A stretch of 64,000 nucleotides of DNA from Hymenobacter arizonensis. Lineage in GTDB: Bacteria; Bacteroidota; Bacteroidia; Cytophagales; Hymenobacteraceae. The stretch is from NCBI RefSeq assembly GCF_900115775.1, contig NZ_FOXS01000001.1, forward strand, positions 124,001-188,000, written 5' to 3'. Positions 7,955 through 18,617 of the stretch are shown in pieces (the first letter of the stretch is position 1; each line of letters starts with the position of its first letter). Under the pieces are notes generated by a model. The model made no database searches, was not told the DNA's origin, and saw only the letters and a list, made by a program, of their open reading frames with translations. The position numbers and the translations under genes were made by a program.

Positions 7955-8332
7955 GTTGCGAAAGTACGGCTGAAGAATACGCTAGTCTCAGCCATGCGCT
8001 GGCACTCGCCGCTTCCTTGTCCTTATTGCCAAGGCCTGTACAAATCGGCTGACAGTGCCCAATCCTGCAGTAACCAAGCTTTAGGGGTTGTGTCGGCTTA
8101 CGCTGATTACATGCAAGAATAAGGTTTATCACTTATGAGCTTGTTGAATTTAATCAGTTTATTTTGTGCTAACTGCCATCTTTAAGTATAATTCCCTAAA
8201 GTTCGCCATTCCCTAAAGTTCGCCTCCGGTTGCAGTGTAGGCCTTGTATGCCGGCAGAACTTGCGGAGGTGCGCTTGCATAATACCAAGGAACCTGCAGA
8301 ATAAATCAATTCAAGGTCAGGAGAAGTAAATA
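7955..8332. other. Divergent intergenic region, AT-rich, with a 17-bp tandem repeat
   Basis: This 378-bp gap lies between divergent genes and I see no coding frame. It holds an AT-rich promoter-like stretch around 8140-8170 and the duplicated 17-mer at 8191. Short of these, nothing recognisable is present. Confidence 0.55.
8191..8224 (+). repeat. Tandem direct repeat, 2 x 17 bp
   Basis: attccctaaagttcgcc occurs twice without a spacer (8191-8207 and 8208-8224), about 110 nt before the start of the 8333 gene. It could be a duplicated operator or a chance slippage product. Confidence 0.85.
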
Positions 8333-8848
8333 ATGGGCAAGCAAGCGCTAGTTAACCGGCTGAGGTGGTACTACCCAATGGAGAGAATGCATGCGTACCT
8401 CACATTCCCAGTCATTGCGGTCTATTTGCTTTGGGCCAATGCTTTTCGAAATGTTTTTTTCCTTTTGTACGGCTTGCTGGCTTGCATCATTATTTTGGTC
8501 CAAGGCCAGCATTATTGGAAGCTGAAGCTGCACAGGCTCATCGGAAAAGACATTGAAGAAGAGAAGAATCTGCAATTCTTTAAGCAAGCAAAGCGGCTCA
8601 ATCTGGCTTTGGTAGCGCTGATGCCAATCGTGGGCGTGGTGCAATGGTATGTGGCTGATTGGGAGATTAAAGCCGAAAACCTGTTGGCGTGGGCGCTGCT
8701 TGCAAACGCTTTTGCAGTGCTTGAACACCTCAATTATTACCACCGGCAGTTGTCAATTGACAACATGCCCGATGTTCATTATGTGATTCGAAACAAGAAG
8801 CTTAAAATTTCAAGCCTAGCAAAAGACCTCGCCGAGAATAAAATTTAA
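8333..8848 (+). CDS. Hypothetical four-helix membrane protein
   Basis: I do not recognise this 171-residue protein. It has probable membrane segments at residues 21-37, 41-57, 90-107 and 117-133, separated by a charged loop (GKDIEEEKNLQFFKQAKR), and a basic C-terminal tail. Base composition is more AT-rich than in neighbouring genes. Unusually for this genome, a purine-rich AGGAG lies 9 nt before the ATG and may serve as a ribosome-binding site. The gene stands alone and ends before a 72-bp palindrome. No function is proposed. Confidence 0.75.
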   Translation: MGKQALVNRLRWYYPMERMHAYLTFPVIAVYLLWANAFRNVFFLLYGLLACIIILVQGQHYWKLKLHRLIGKDIEEEKNLQFFKQAKRLNLALVALMPIVGVVQWYVADWEIKAENLLAWALLANAFAVLEHLNYYHRQLSIDNMPDVHYVIRNKKLKISSLAKDLAENKI

Positions 8849-8877
8849 AGCCAAGGCAAGGTGTTCCGTAGCTTGCG

Positions 8878-8949
8878 CCGCACGTCGTTTTACCAACAAA
8901 AAAGGGGCCCCACGTGGGGCCCCTTTTTTGTTGGTAAAACGACGTGCGG
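8878..8949. terminator. 72-bp perfect palindrome between convergent genes
   Basis: Every base from 8878 to 8949 pairs with its mirror around CACGTG at the centre (8911-8916). The inner part aaaaaaggggcccc...tttttt is a bidirectional intrinsic terminator for the 8333 gene and katG. The outer 14 or so base pairs on each side exceed what a terminator needs. Confidence 0.9.
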
Positions 8950-8968
8950 CCGGTTGGCGGCTTATCTG

Positions 8969-11398
<2,430 letters not shown>

Positions 11399-11592
11399 TT
11401 ATGGGTTTATAATCGCAGGTTATAGTTGCCTCGAAGTTGTATTGCCGCAACTAGCTGTCAGTTGGAGTAGACGTTCAAGTGGTCGCGTTACCATTGTTCA
11501 GTTTCTGGAATAGCATTAGGAAGCAGGCAGGCTGCTAATAGTCGTCAGCGCGAAATCATCACTTAGCTCCGTTTTGGGGTATGCATGCCTGT

Positions 11593-11701
11593 CAGTAGCG
11601 CGACCGTGCCCGGCAGGGACTTTGTAGTTCGCGTCTCCGCGCCGCTAGCTCGTTCTGGGACGCGAACTACAAAGTCCCTGCCGGGCACGGTCGCGCTACT
11701 G
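11593..11701. repeat. Inverted repeat with perfect 43-bp arms (family D)
   Basis: Arms 11593-11635 and 11659-11701 are exact complements around a 23-nt loop. The arm reads cagtagcgcgaccgtgcccg and on to the loop. It lacks the T-run of a terminator and lies in a non-convergent gap, so it looks like an interspersed repeat rather than a termination signal. Confidence 0.88.
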
Positions 11702-11808
11702 AAAGCGGCGTGTAAACCAACCTCCAGTTCTATCTAGGTATCATCTTCACATTGTGGAAGCGGACGTTTCGGGTCACTAATAAACATTTGAGCAAAGCCT
11801 ATAAACAG

Positions 11809-11847
11809 AAAAACCGGCCCTGTTCCCGAAGGAGCAAGGCCGGTTTT
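11809..11847 (-). terminator. Terminator of the ABC-F gene
   Basis: aaaaaccggcc pairs with ggccggtttt across an 18-nt loop. It lies 33 nt beyond the stop of the ABC-F gene in its direction of transcription. Confidence 0.65.
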
Positions 11848-11879
11848 CAAGTTGAAAGTAGCTGCTAAAAACGCCAGCG

Positions 11880-13781
11880 TTACACGAGCTGCTCCCAGCG
11901 TTGGGTTTGGGCCGCCAACTCCTTTTTCACTGCTTCAAATTTCATAGTCGTGTCCTTCAGCTGCGAGGCATTGGAGTAGATGCCGGGGTCGGCGAGCTGA
12001 GCTTCGTAAATGGCCAGCTCTTTTTCAAGCGCAGTGATGCGCGTCTCTACTTCGGCCAACTCTTTGGCGGCTTTTTTGGCGTCGTTGTTATTGCTGCTGT
12101 TGTTCGAAACGGCCTTGGGCTGTTCTACTGGCAGGGGCTTGGGAGCCGACGGGCTGGGCAGCCCGGCTTTCTTGGCGGCCTTCTCGCGGTCTTCCTGCCA
12201 CTGTTCGTACTCGGCGTAGGTGCCGGGGTACTCCTTCAGCTGGAAATCTTCGATGTACCAGATTTTGGTGGCCACGTTCTCCACAAAGAAACGGTCGTGA
12301 CTGATTACGATGAACGTGCCCTGATACTGCTCCAGGGCCTGAATCAGGATGTTTACCGACACCATGTCCAAGTGGTTGGTCGGTTCGTCGAGCAGCAGGA
12401 AGTTGGCTTCCGAAATCAGTGTTTTGGCCAAGGCCACGCGGCTTTTCTCGCCACCGCTCAGCACCTTGATTTTCTTGAACACCTCTTCGCCCGTGAACAG
12501 GAAGGAGCCCAGTACCGAGCGCAGCTCCATGTCGTTGCGCTTCGAGCCGGCTTCGCTCATCTCCTGCAGAATCTCGTTGTCGAGCGTCAGGCTTTCGAGC
12601 TGGTGCTGGGCGTAGAACGACATGATGACGTTGTGACCCAGCTGGTGCTTGCCGGCGGTAGGAGCTTCGGTGCCGGCCACCAGGCGCATGAGCGTCGACT
12701 TGCCTTTGCCGTTAGCGCCGATAAGGGCAATTTTGTCGCCCCGCTCGATGTGCACGTTCGTGTCGCGGAAAATCAGCTTCTGGTCGTACTTCTTGGTCAC
12801 GTGCTCCATGCGGAGGATGTGGCGGCCGGGCTCAACTTTGAAGGTGAACTTCATGTTGATTTTGGCCGCGTCCTGCGCCACGTCCTCAATGCGCTCGAGC
12901 TTGTCGAGGGCCTTCACGCGGCTTTGGGCCTGCTTGGCCTTGCTGGCCTTCGCTTTGAACCGCTCAATGAACCGCTCGGCGGCCCGGATTTGGGACTGCT
13001 GATTTTCAAAAGCGCCCTTCTGGATGATGTTACGCTCCTCTTTTTCTTCGAGGTAGTAAGAGTAGTTGCCGGCGTAGGGCACCAGCTTGCCGCCGGTTAC
13101 TTCCACGGTGGTGTTGGTGGTACGGTCGAGGAAGGCCCGGTCGTGCGATACGATGATAACGGCGCCCTCGTAGTCGGCCAGGTAGTTTTCTATCCACTTG
13201 ATGGAGGGCAAGTCCAAGTGGTTGGTGGGTTCGTCGAGCAGCAGGAGGGAAGGCTTTTGCAGCAGGATTTTGGCCAGCATCACGCGCATGCGCCAGCCGC
13301 CCGAAAAGGTTTTCAGCGGTTTCTGCAGCTCTTCGGTGCTGAAGCCCAGGCCTTCGAGGATTTCCTCGGCCTGGGCCTGCATGGTGTAGCCGCCCAGGGC
13401 CTCAAACCGCTCCTGCATGGTGGCCAGCTTGTCGACAAGGTCGTCGGAATAATCGGTTTCGAACTGAACCAGGATATCGTCAATCTTTTTCTGCAGCTCC
13501 AACGCCTCCTGGAAGGCTTCCATGGCCACGTGCAGGATGCTCTCGTGGGTGTCATAGCTCAGCAGGTCCTGGTTGAGGAAGCCGAGGCTCACGTCTTTGG
13601 CCATCGAAATCGAGCCGCCGTCGGCCTTGAACTCGCCCACCAGCAGGCGCAGCAGCGTGGATTTGCCGGTGCCGTTGAGGCCAATGAGGCCGATTTTGTC
13701 TTTGGGCTTGATGTGCAGGCTAGCGTTGTCGTAGAGCGTGCGGGAGCCAAAGTGGAAGTCGAGGTCGGAAATGGAAATCAT
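11880..13781 (-). CDS. ABC-F family ATPase (translation factor type)
   Basis: The 633-residue protein has two ABC domains without membrane segments, as in ABC-F factors that act at the ribosomal E site. Walker A motifs are GLNGTGKST (about 34-41) and GANGKGKST (355-363), signatures are SGGWRMRV (about 160) and LSGGEKSR (441), and both LLLLDEPTNHLD-type Walker B motifs are intact. The interdomain linker (about 245-320) is rich in Lys and Arg, and the C-terminal 80 residues form a charged coiled coil after a Pro/Ala/Ser/Asn linker. The start MISISDLDFHFG at 13781 is chosen over a 37-codon longer frame. Subgroup (Uup or EttA-like) cannot be settled here. Confidence 0.93.
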   Translation of the reverse strand: MISISDLDFHFGSRTLYDNASLHIKPKDKIGLIGLNGTGKSTLLRLLVGEFKADGGSISMAKDVSLGFLNQDLLSYDTHESILHVAMEAFQEALELQKKIDDILVQFETDYSDDLVDKLATMQERFEALGGYTMQAQAEEILEGLGFSTEELQKPLKTFSGGWRMRVMLAKILLQKPSLLLLDEPTNHLDLPSIKWIENYLADYEGAVIIVSHDRAFLDRTTNTTVEVTGGKLVPYAGNYSYYLEEKEERNIIQKGAFENQQSQIRAAERFIERFKAKASKAKQAQSRVKALDKLERIEDVAQDAAKINMKFTFKVEPGRHILRMEHVTKKYDQKLIFRDTNVHIERGDKIALIGANGKGKSTLMRLVAGTEAPTAGKHQLGHNVIMSFYAQHQLESLTLDNEILQEMSEAGSKRNDMELRSVLGSFLFTGEEVFKKIKVLSGGEKSRVALAKTLISEANFLLLDEPTNHLDMVSVNILIQALEQYQGTFIVISHDRFFVENVATKIWYIEDFQLKEYPGTYAEYEQWQEDREKAAKKAGLPSPSAPKPLPVEQPKAVSNNSSNNNDAKKAAKELAEVETRITALEKELAIYEAQLADPGIYSNASQLKDTTMKFEAVKKELAAQTQRWEQLV

Positions 13782-13802
13782 CGGGTCAGAGGTATTGGGG
13801 GG

Positions 13803-13810
13803 CAAAGGTA
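13803..13810 (-). promoter_or_regulatory. -7 element for the ABC-F gene
   Basis: Read on the minus strand this is TACCTTTG, matching TAnnTTTG, 22 nt before the start codon. It also supports the shorter ABC-F start, because the longer frame would begin upstream of it. Confidence 0.5.
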
Positions 13811-13950
13811 CGGCGCCCGATTGGAGCCCGTCAGTCAAAATTGCCGGAAGGCCTAATTCATAACTAAAAAGCATGCTCGGCGGTATAAACAATGTTCGTA
13901 CACGAATACGTTCTGCATCATCCTTTCTTGTTCATTAATCCTTCTTCTTC

Positions 13951-14988
13951 ATGTCTTACTTCCGTCTCCGCAGCCGCGTGGCTGCTTCTACCCGCTTGGT
14001 TCCGGTGGCCCTGATGGGCCTGTTGTTGCTCTCGTCCTGCTCCAAGGACGAGGACACGGGCATGACTACTCCGCCCGCCCCGGCCACCATTGCCTTCACC
14101 CAGGCTGGCCTGTACCCCGAGGGCGTGCAGTACGACGCGCCCAATAGCCGCTTTTTGGTGACTTCTCTCACCACGGGCCGGGTGGGCCAGGTGAAGGACG
14201 ACGGCACCTACAGCACCGCTTTTCCCGACGAGCCCCGGCTGGTGTCGGCCATTGGCATGCTCCTCGACGCTCCGCGCAACCGCGTGCTGGTGGCTATTTC
14301 GGACCCGGGCGCCAACCAGCAGCGCAGCACCGCCGCCACTCAGGGCAGGCTGGCCCGGCTAGCAATTTTTAATAATGCCAATGCTGCGGCCGCGCCCACC
14401 ATTGTGGAACTGGGCAGCCTGCGGCCTGCCCTTGGTCATTTTGCCAACGACGTGGCCGTCGACGCCCAAGGCAATGCCTACGTGACGGACAGCTTCGCCA
14501 ACATTATTTACAAAGTAGACGCCCAAACCAACACGCCCACCGTGTTTCTGGAAGACGCTACCCGGCTGGCGCCACCCACTGGCGGTGCCTTCGGCTTCAA
14601 CGGCATCGTGTTTCACCCCGACGGATACCTGCTAGTGGCCAAATCCGACAACGGCGCCATCTACAAAGTGCCGCTCAACAACCCCGCTGGCTTCACGCAG
14701 GTGACCACCACCCAAAACCTGACGGCCGCCGACGGCATGCTGCTGCAGGACAACAACACGCTGCAGGTAGTGAGCAACGCCCAGGCCCGGGTGTTCCGGA
14801 TGGCCAGCACCAACGGCTTCACCTCGGCCACGCTGTCGGGCACGTTCGTGACGCCGCCCCAGTTCCCGACCACCCTGGCCCGCCGCGACGACGCCAGCTA
14901 CGTGCTCTACGCCAACCTCAACGCCCTGTTCTCGAGCCAGATGCCGGCCGTGAGCCAATACAGCATCAATCGGGTTGATTTCCAATAA
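13951..14988 (+). CDS. SMP-30/NHL-like beta-propeller lipoprotein
   Basis: The 345-residue protein has a lipoprotein signal with LLSSC (Cys30), then a Thr/Pro linker and a six-bladed propeller-like region. Motifs such as YPEGVQYDAPNSRFLVTS, NDVAVDAQGNAYVTDSF and FNGIVFHPDGYLLVAKSD are typical of SMP-30/gluconolactonase and NHL repeats. Members bind small molecules or hydrolyse lactones, but no specific substrate can be assigned. It is monocistronic, with a terminator at 15015. The mature protein is likely tethered to the outer membrane. Confidence 0.82.
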   Translation: MSYFRLRSRVAASTRLVPVALMGLLLLSSCSKDEDTGMTTPPAPATIAFTQAGLYPEGVQYDAPNSRFLVTSLTTGRVGQVKDDGTYSTAFPDEPRLVSAIGMLLDAPRNRVLVAISDPGANQQRSTAATQGRLARLAIFNNANAAAAPTIVELGSLRPALGHFANDVAVDAQGNAYVTDSFANIIYKVDAQTNTPTVFLEDATRLAPPTGGAFGFNGIVFHPDGYLLVAKSDNGAIYKVPLNNPAGFTQVTTTQNLTAADGMLLQDNNTLQVVSNAQARVFRMASTNGFTSATLSGTFVTPPQFPTTLARRDDASYVLYANLNALFSSQMPAVSQYSINRVDFQ

Positions 14989-15014
14989 GCTAGGATTGCT
15001 GCATCTAAGACGCT

Positions 15015-15050
15015 AAAAAGCGGCTGCTTCTATTGAGGCAGCCGCTTTTT
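15015..15050 (+). terminator. Terminator of the SMP-30-like gene
   Basis: aaaaagcggctgc pairs with gcagccgcttttt around a 10-nt loop, 26 nt after the stop codon. The symmetrical A and T runs make it bidirectional. Confidence 0.85.
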
Positions 15051-15065
15051 CTTTTGCCGAATTCG

Positions 15066-15160
15066 CTGGTCCGACCGCCCTAAGCGGTCTGACCGGTTGA
15101 AGCCAAAACGGTAACCGAACCAACGACAACCGGTCGGACCGCCTAGGGCGGTCGGACCGG
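15066..15160. repeat. Inverted repeat made of two smaller palindromes (family C)
   Basis: Arms 15066-15099 and 15127-15160 match at 31 of 34 positions. Each arm is itself an imperfect palindrome built from ggtccgaccgc and its complement. It lies between convergent genes, ending 9 nt before the stop of the AsmA-like gene, with a separate terminator already present at 15015. Confidence 0.8.
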
Positions 15161-15169
15161 AGCGGTAGT

Positions 15170-17872
15170 CTATTTGGGCAGGGGGCCTTCGTCCTTGCTT
15201 TCGCTGAGCTTCTGCGCTATTTTCTGGGGTACGCCCACGTTATGAAAAAGCCCGCTTACAATGCCCTGCCGCCAGAGCGTGAACACCGAGAAGCGGGGCT
15301 CGCGGGTCGAGGTCATTTCGCCGGTCACCAGCTCGCCGCGCTTGCGTGGGTTTTGGTCGCGAACCACCACCACATTCACCACCTTCGATTTAACGCGGCT
15401 GAAGAGTGATTTTTTGATTTCTTCTTCGCTCTCTTTATAGCTCAGCAGGGTCATCTGCAGGCCGGAGTACTCGGTCCAGGTGGTGCCCGTCACGCCCTTT
15501 CGGTCGGCCTGTAAGTCGAAGCGCATGCGCCGCACGTCGCCGCTTTTGAACTTGACCAGGCGGGTGGGCACGGTCATGGAATTGAGCATGGCGAAGGAGC
15601 CGGGGCCGAAGACGCCCCACACGCGGTGGCGGCCAAGCGGGTCGAGCAGGTACATCGAAACGTTGGCGTCGAGCCGGCAGCGGTTTTGCAGGTAGGTATA
15701 GGCCTTGCCGGTGAGGGGCGTGGCGGGCGTCTGGCGCTTGCGGTCGTTGCTCAGGTTGTAAAACGTGCCGTTGAACCGGTTGATGCTCAACGTCCCGATT
15801 ATCGGCGTGAGTGGGCTGCGGTAAGTGGTATACAGGTTGCCGTCCTTGATTTCGAGCCTCCGCACATCAACCACCATCGGCAGCTTAAGCATTTCCTCCG
15901 GCGATACCTTGGACATGTTGGGGTTGATGGGGCCACGGCCGTCGGAGGCGATGTGCACCAGCGGGCTTTGGGCAACCACGCTCGCCATGCGGAAATCAGT
16001 GTCGCGAACCAGAGCGGCAAAATCGAGCCCGCTCAACGCCAGCGACGCCACCTTGATACTGATGGCGGGCGCCTGGTAGCCATTGTGCAGGTTCATGCCC
16101 ACGGCCGAGAACTTCGGCGTGAGGGCCAAGCCGTCGAAGCGGAACGTTTTGGCGTTGGTGTCGAGGCGCATTTTTTGGCTGCTGGCCCGGTAGTAAGGTG
16201 GGTCGAAGGGCGCCGTGACGAGGCCGGAATTGGCCTGCCAGGAGCGGGCATAGGCAATGCGGTCTGGCGCGGCGGCGGTCAGGGAGTCGATGCGGATGGA
16301 CTGGCCGGTGAGGTTGAGGTCGAACACCTCGGGCGAGTGGCGCAGGCCGCCAATCTGCAAGTCGGCCTTGTTCACCTTGAACTGGGCCAGATCGGAGCGG
16401 CGCAGAAACTTTGAAAGAATCTTCCAAACCGGGGGCGGTGGCTGCTTTGGGGGCGTGAAAGTCAGCTTCGGCTCGTTCAGCACCAGTGCGGTGGCCTTAA
16501 AATGCTGCTGGTGCTGCAGGGCGGCGGCATCGAGCCCGGTCAGGGCCAAACTGGGCAGCGTGAGGTCGACCCGAATGCCCCCCGGCTTACCCTGGCCCGG
16601 GGCGGGCGGCCGAACGCGCAGCGAGCGCAAATCAAGGGTGCCCGCGGCTGAAGCCAGGCGCAGGCTGGCCAGCGAGAGGGCATGAGCGGCCACCGTGCTT
16701 CGGGTTTGGCCGAGTGCTACGTTCCAGCTTTTTGCGTAGAGCAGGCGCTGCAAGTCGGGCGTTGCCCCGGCGGTATAGTGCAGGCCCGCGGCGCCAATAT
16801 CGATGCGCTGGATTTCGGTGGGCTCCGCAGTTCCCTTCACCCGCAGGTTGCCGCCGCTTACTGCCAAATGGGCCAGGTCAAATTTCTCAAAATAGGGGAG
16901 AGGAGTTCCCTTGGCTTCTTTGGCCGGCGCCTGGGCCGCGGTGTAAGCAAGCTGCGGCTGTTGCACAAGCAGCGAGTCGGCCCGGAAACGTCGCTGATGC
17001 TGTAGCGCGGCCGCCTCAAGCCCGGTAAGGCGCAGGCGCTGAAGGACCAGGTCGAGCTTGGGTTTTTGGGGTTGGCCAGGGCCCTCGGGACGAATGCGAA
17101 TTGAATCGAGCTGGAGCTGCTTCTCATCAGTAGAAAGCAGCAGGCCGGCCACGGCAAAACGGTGGCCGGCCGCATGGCCCTCGCTTTGCTGCATGGCCAG
17201 GCGCCAGCTGGCCGCGTAGCCCAGGCGCTGGGTGTCGGCGGCCCCAGCCGGACTGATGAGGAATTCGCGGGCGCTGAGGTCGGCCCGCTCAAATTTTGCC
17301 GTGGTCGGGCTTGCGGGCAGGTAGCGGGCTTGGGTGTGCAGTAGGCCGAGGTAGCCAATTTCCAGGCCCTTCAGCTGCATCGGTAGCTGCGCGTGGAGGG
17401 GCTTGCCGGCGTTTTTGGTGGGCTTTTGGGCCAGGGCCAGCACTTCGATACGGGCAGAGTCTAGCACCACGCTATCGATGGGAACCACGCTTTTGCGCAG
17501 CAGGGCCAGCAGACCGATGCCCGTAATGTTGAGCTGTTCCACGTCGAGGCGCACGCGGGGCAGGGTGTCGGCCACGGTGGCGGCGGGGCGCAGGCGCACG
17601 TTTCGCAGCCGGATAGCGCGCTGCCAAAGGCTGGTGCGCAGCTCGCCTACTTGCAGGCGGTACTGGCCGTTGGTTTGAGTGGCCACTTGTTTTTCCAGCT
17701 TGCGCTGCAGCCAGGGGTCGAGAAATTGCAGAGCCACGAAAGCCAGCACAAGCAGCAGTCCTACAATGCCCAGCAGCCAGCGCCCCCACCGGCGGGGCCG
17801 TGGGGTGGTAGCGGCTTTCTTCGGAGCCGAAGCAGCAGCAGAAGAATCGGCAGTTGCAAGGGTTTCAGGCAC
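15170..17872 (-). CDS. Large AsmA-like membrane-anchored protein with internal repeats
   Basis: From the GTG at 17872 the protein has 900 residues: a Pro/Arg-rich N-terminus, one membrane helix (about 31-50, GRWLLGIVGLLLVLAF), then a long beta-rich periplasmic region. At least four repeats share an LTGLDAAALQHQ-like block followed by a short strand (for example LTGLEAAALQHQRRF and LSGLDFAALVRDTDF). This resembles AsmA/TamB-type lipid-transport or DUF748 proteins, though I cannot assign it to one family. An upstream ATG at 18037 would overlap the divergent DinB-like gene, so the GTG is preferred. The C-terminus ends in a charged, non-membrane tail. Confidence 0.72.
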   Translation of the reverse strand: MPETLATADSSAAASAPKKAATTPRPRRWGRWLLGIVGLLLVLAFVALQFLDPWLQRKLEKQVATQTNGQYRLQVGELRTSLWQRAIRLRNVRLRPAATVADTLPRVRLDVEQLNITGIGLLALLRKSVVPIDSVVLDSARIEVLALAQKPTKNAGKPLHAQLPMQLKGLEIGYLGLLHTQARYLPASPTTAKFERADLSAREFLISPAGAADTQRLGYAASWRLAMQQSEGHAAGHRFAVAGLLLSTDEKQLQLDSIRIRPEGPGQPQKPKLDLVLQRLRLTGLEAAALQHQRRFRADSLLVQQPQLAYTAAQAPAKEAKGTPLPYFEKFDLAHLAVSGGNLRVKGTAEPTEIQRIDIGAAGLHYTAGATPDLQRLLYAKSWNVALGQTRSTVAAHALSLASLRLASAAGTLDLRSLRVRPPAPGQGKPGGIRVDLTLPSLALTGLDAAALQHQQHFKATALVLNEPKLTFTPPKQPPPPVWKILSKFLRRSDLAQFKVNKADLQIGGLRHSPEVFDLNLTGQSIRIDSLTAAAPDRIAYARSWQANSGLVTAPFDPPYYRASSQKMRLDTNAKTFRFDGLALTPKFSAVGMNLHNGYQAPAISIKVASLALSGLDFAALVRDTDFRMASVVAQSPLVHIASDGRGPINPNMSKVSPEEMLKLPMVVDVRRLEIKDGNLYTTYRSPLTPIIGTLSINRFNGTFYNLSNDRKRQTPATPLTGKAYTYLQNRCRLDANVSMYLLDPLGRHRVWGVFGPGSFAMLNSMTVPTRLVKFKSGDVRRMRFDLQADRKGVTGTTWTEYSGLQMTLLSYKESEEEIKKSLFSRVKSKVVNVVVVRDQNPRKRGELVTGEMTSTREPRFSVFTLWRQGIVSGLFHNVGVPQKIAQKLSESKDEGPLPK

Positions 17873-18029
17873 GGCGATAAGAGCGATGCTAGCGTAACGA
17901 AAAAGGGCCCGGCCATGGTTGTGCCAGGTGGCTTGAATTCGATGAAAGCGGGGATTTCCCCGACCAGTAGAAGGATTCAAATACTTTCCCGAATCAAATT
18001 GTTTGCCGGGGCTGGCGTTACTTTGGCCC

Positions 18030-18611
18030 ATGCTCACCCCCGCTGCATCCGAGGCCGTCGGCGCCGCTCTGCTGGCTGCCTTCCGGCAAAACTTCCGGGC
18101 CTACAAAGCCCTGGGCGACCGCGCGCTAACCCAGATTTCCGACGCCGAGTGGCTGTATCAGCCGGCGCCTGGCAGCAACAGCGCCGCCGTCATTGTGCAG
18201 CATATGGTGGGCAACCTGCGCTCCCGCTTCACCGACTTCCTGACTTCCGACGGCGAAAAGCCCAGCCGCCGGCGCGATGCCGAGTTTGAGGAACCCCAGT
18301 CTGCCGCGGCCGTGCCGGCCCTGCGCGCCGAGTGGGAGGCCGCCTGGGCCATGCTTTTCGCTTTGCTGGACAGCCTGCAGCCCAACGACCTGCTGCGCTC
18401 GGTAAGCATCCGGGGCGAGGCGCACACGGTGCTGGCGGCCATTCAGCGCCAGGTAGCACACTACGCTAGCCACGCTGGCCAGCTGGTGCAGCTGGCCAAA
18501 ATCATTCGGGGCGAAGCCTTCCAGTCTCTCAGCATTCCGCGCGGGCAGAGCGAGCAGTTCAATCAGCAAATGCACTTTCGCGCCAACCCAGAACGCTCTT
18601 CTCCAGTTTAG
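18030..18611 (+). CDS. DinB-like metalloprotein (DUF1572 type)
   Basis: The 193-residue four-helix protein carries the DinB-type metal triad, probably His58 (VIVQHMVGN), His144 and His148 (HYASHAGQ). The block MVGNLRSRFTDFLTSDGEKP is typical of the DUF1572 branch. DinB proteins are thought to be metal-dependent transferases, often for thiols, but this branch has no defined substrate. The start at 18030 is favoured over 18003 because of the family N-terminus. The next gene begins 6 nt after the stop, so the two are probably cotranscribed. Confidence 0.82.
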   Translation: MLTPAASEAVGAALLAAFRQNFRAYKALGDRALTQISDAEWLYQPAPGSNSAAVIVQHMVGNLRSRFTDFLTSDGEKPSRRRDAEFEEPQSAAAVPALRAEWEAAWAMLFALLDSLQPNDLLRSVSIRGEAHTVLAAIQRQVAHYASHAGQLVQLAKIIRGEAFQSLSIPRGQSEQFNQQMHFRANPERSSPV

Positions 18612-18617
18612 TCCGGT

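Noticed and set aside
8191..8224. Attachment site or target-site duplication
   Set aside because: The two copies are directly adjacent, with nothing inserted between them and no integrase nearby.
8333..8848. Recently acquired foreign gene
   Set aside because: It is more AT-rich and has a Shine-Dalgarno-like AGGAG, but membrane proteins often differ in composition and no mobile element flanks it, so transfer cannot be supported.
11901..13856. A 651-codon open frame opposite the ABC-F gene
   Set aside because: It mirrors the coding gene on the other strand, is rich in Gly, Val and His without any domain, and follows from GC-rich codon use. The same applies to long frames opposite katG (9851-11038), ychF (1742-2689) and the T9SS plug gene (6608-7921).
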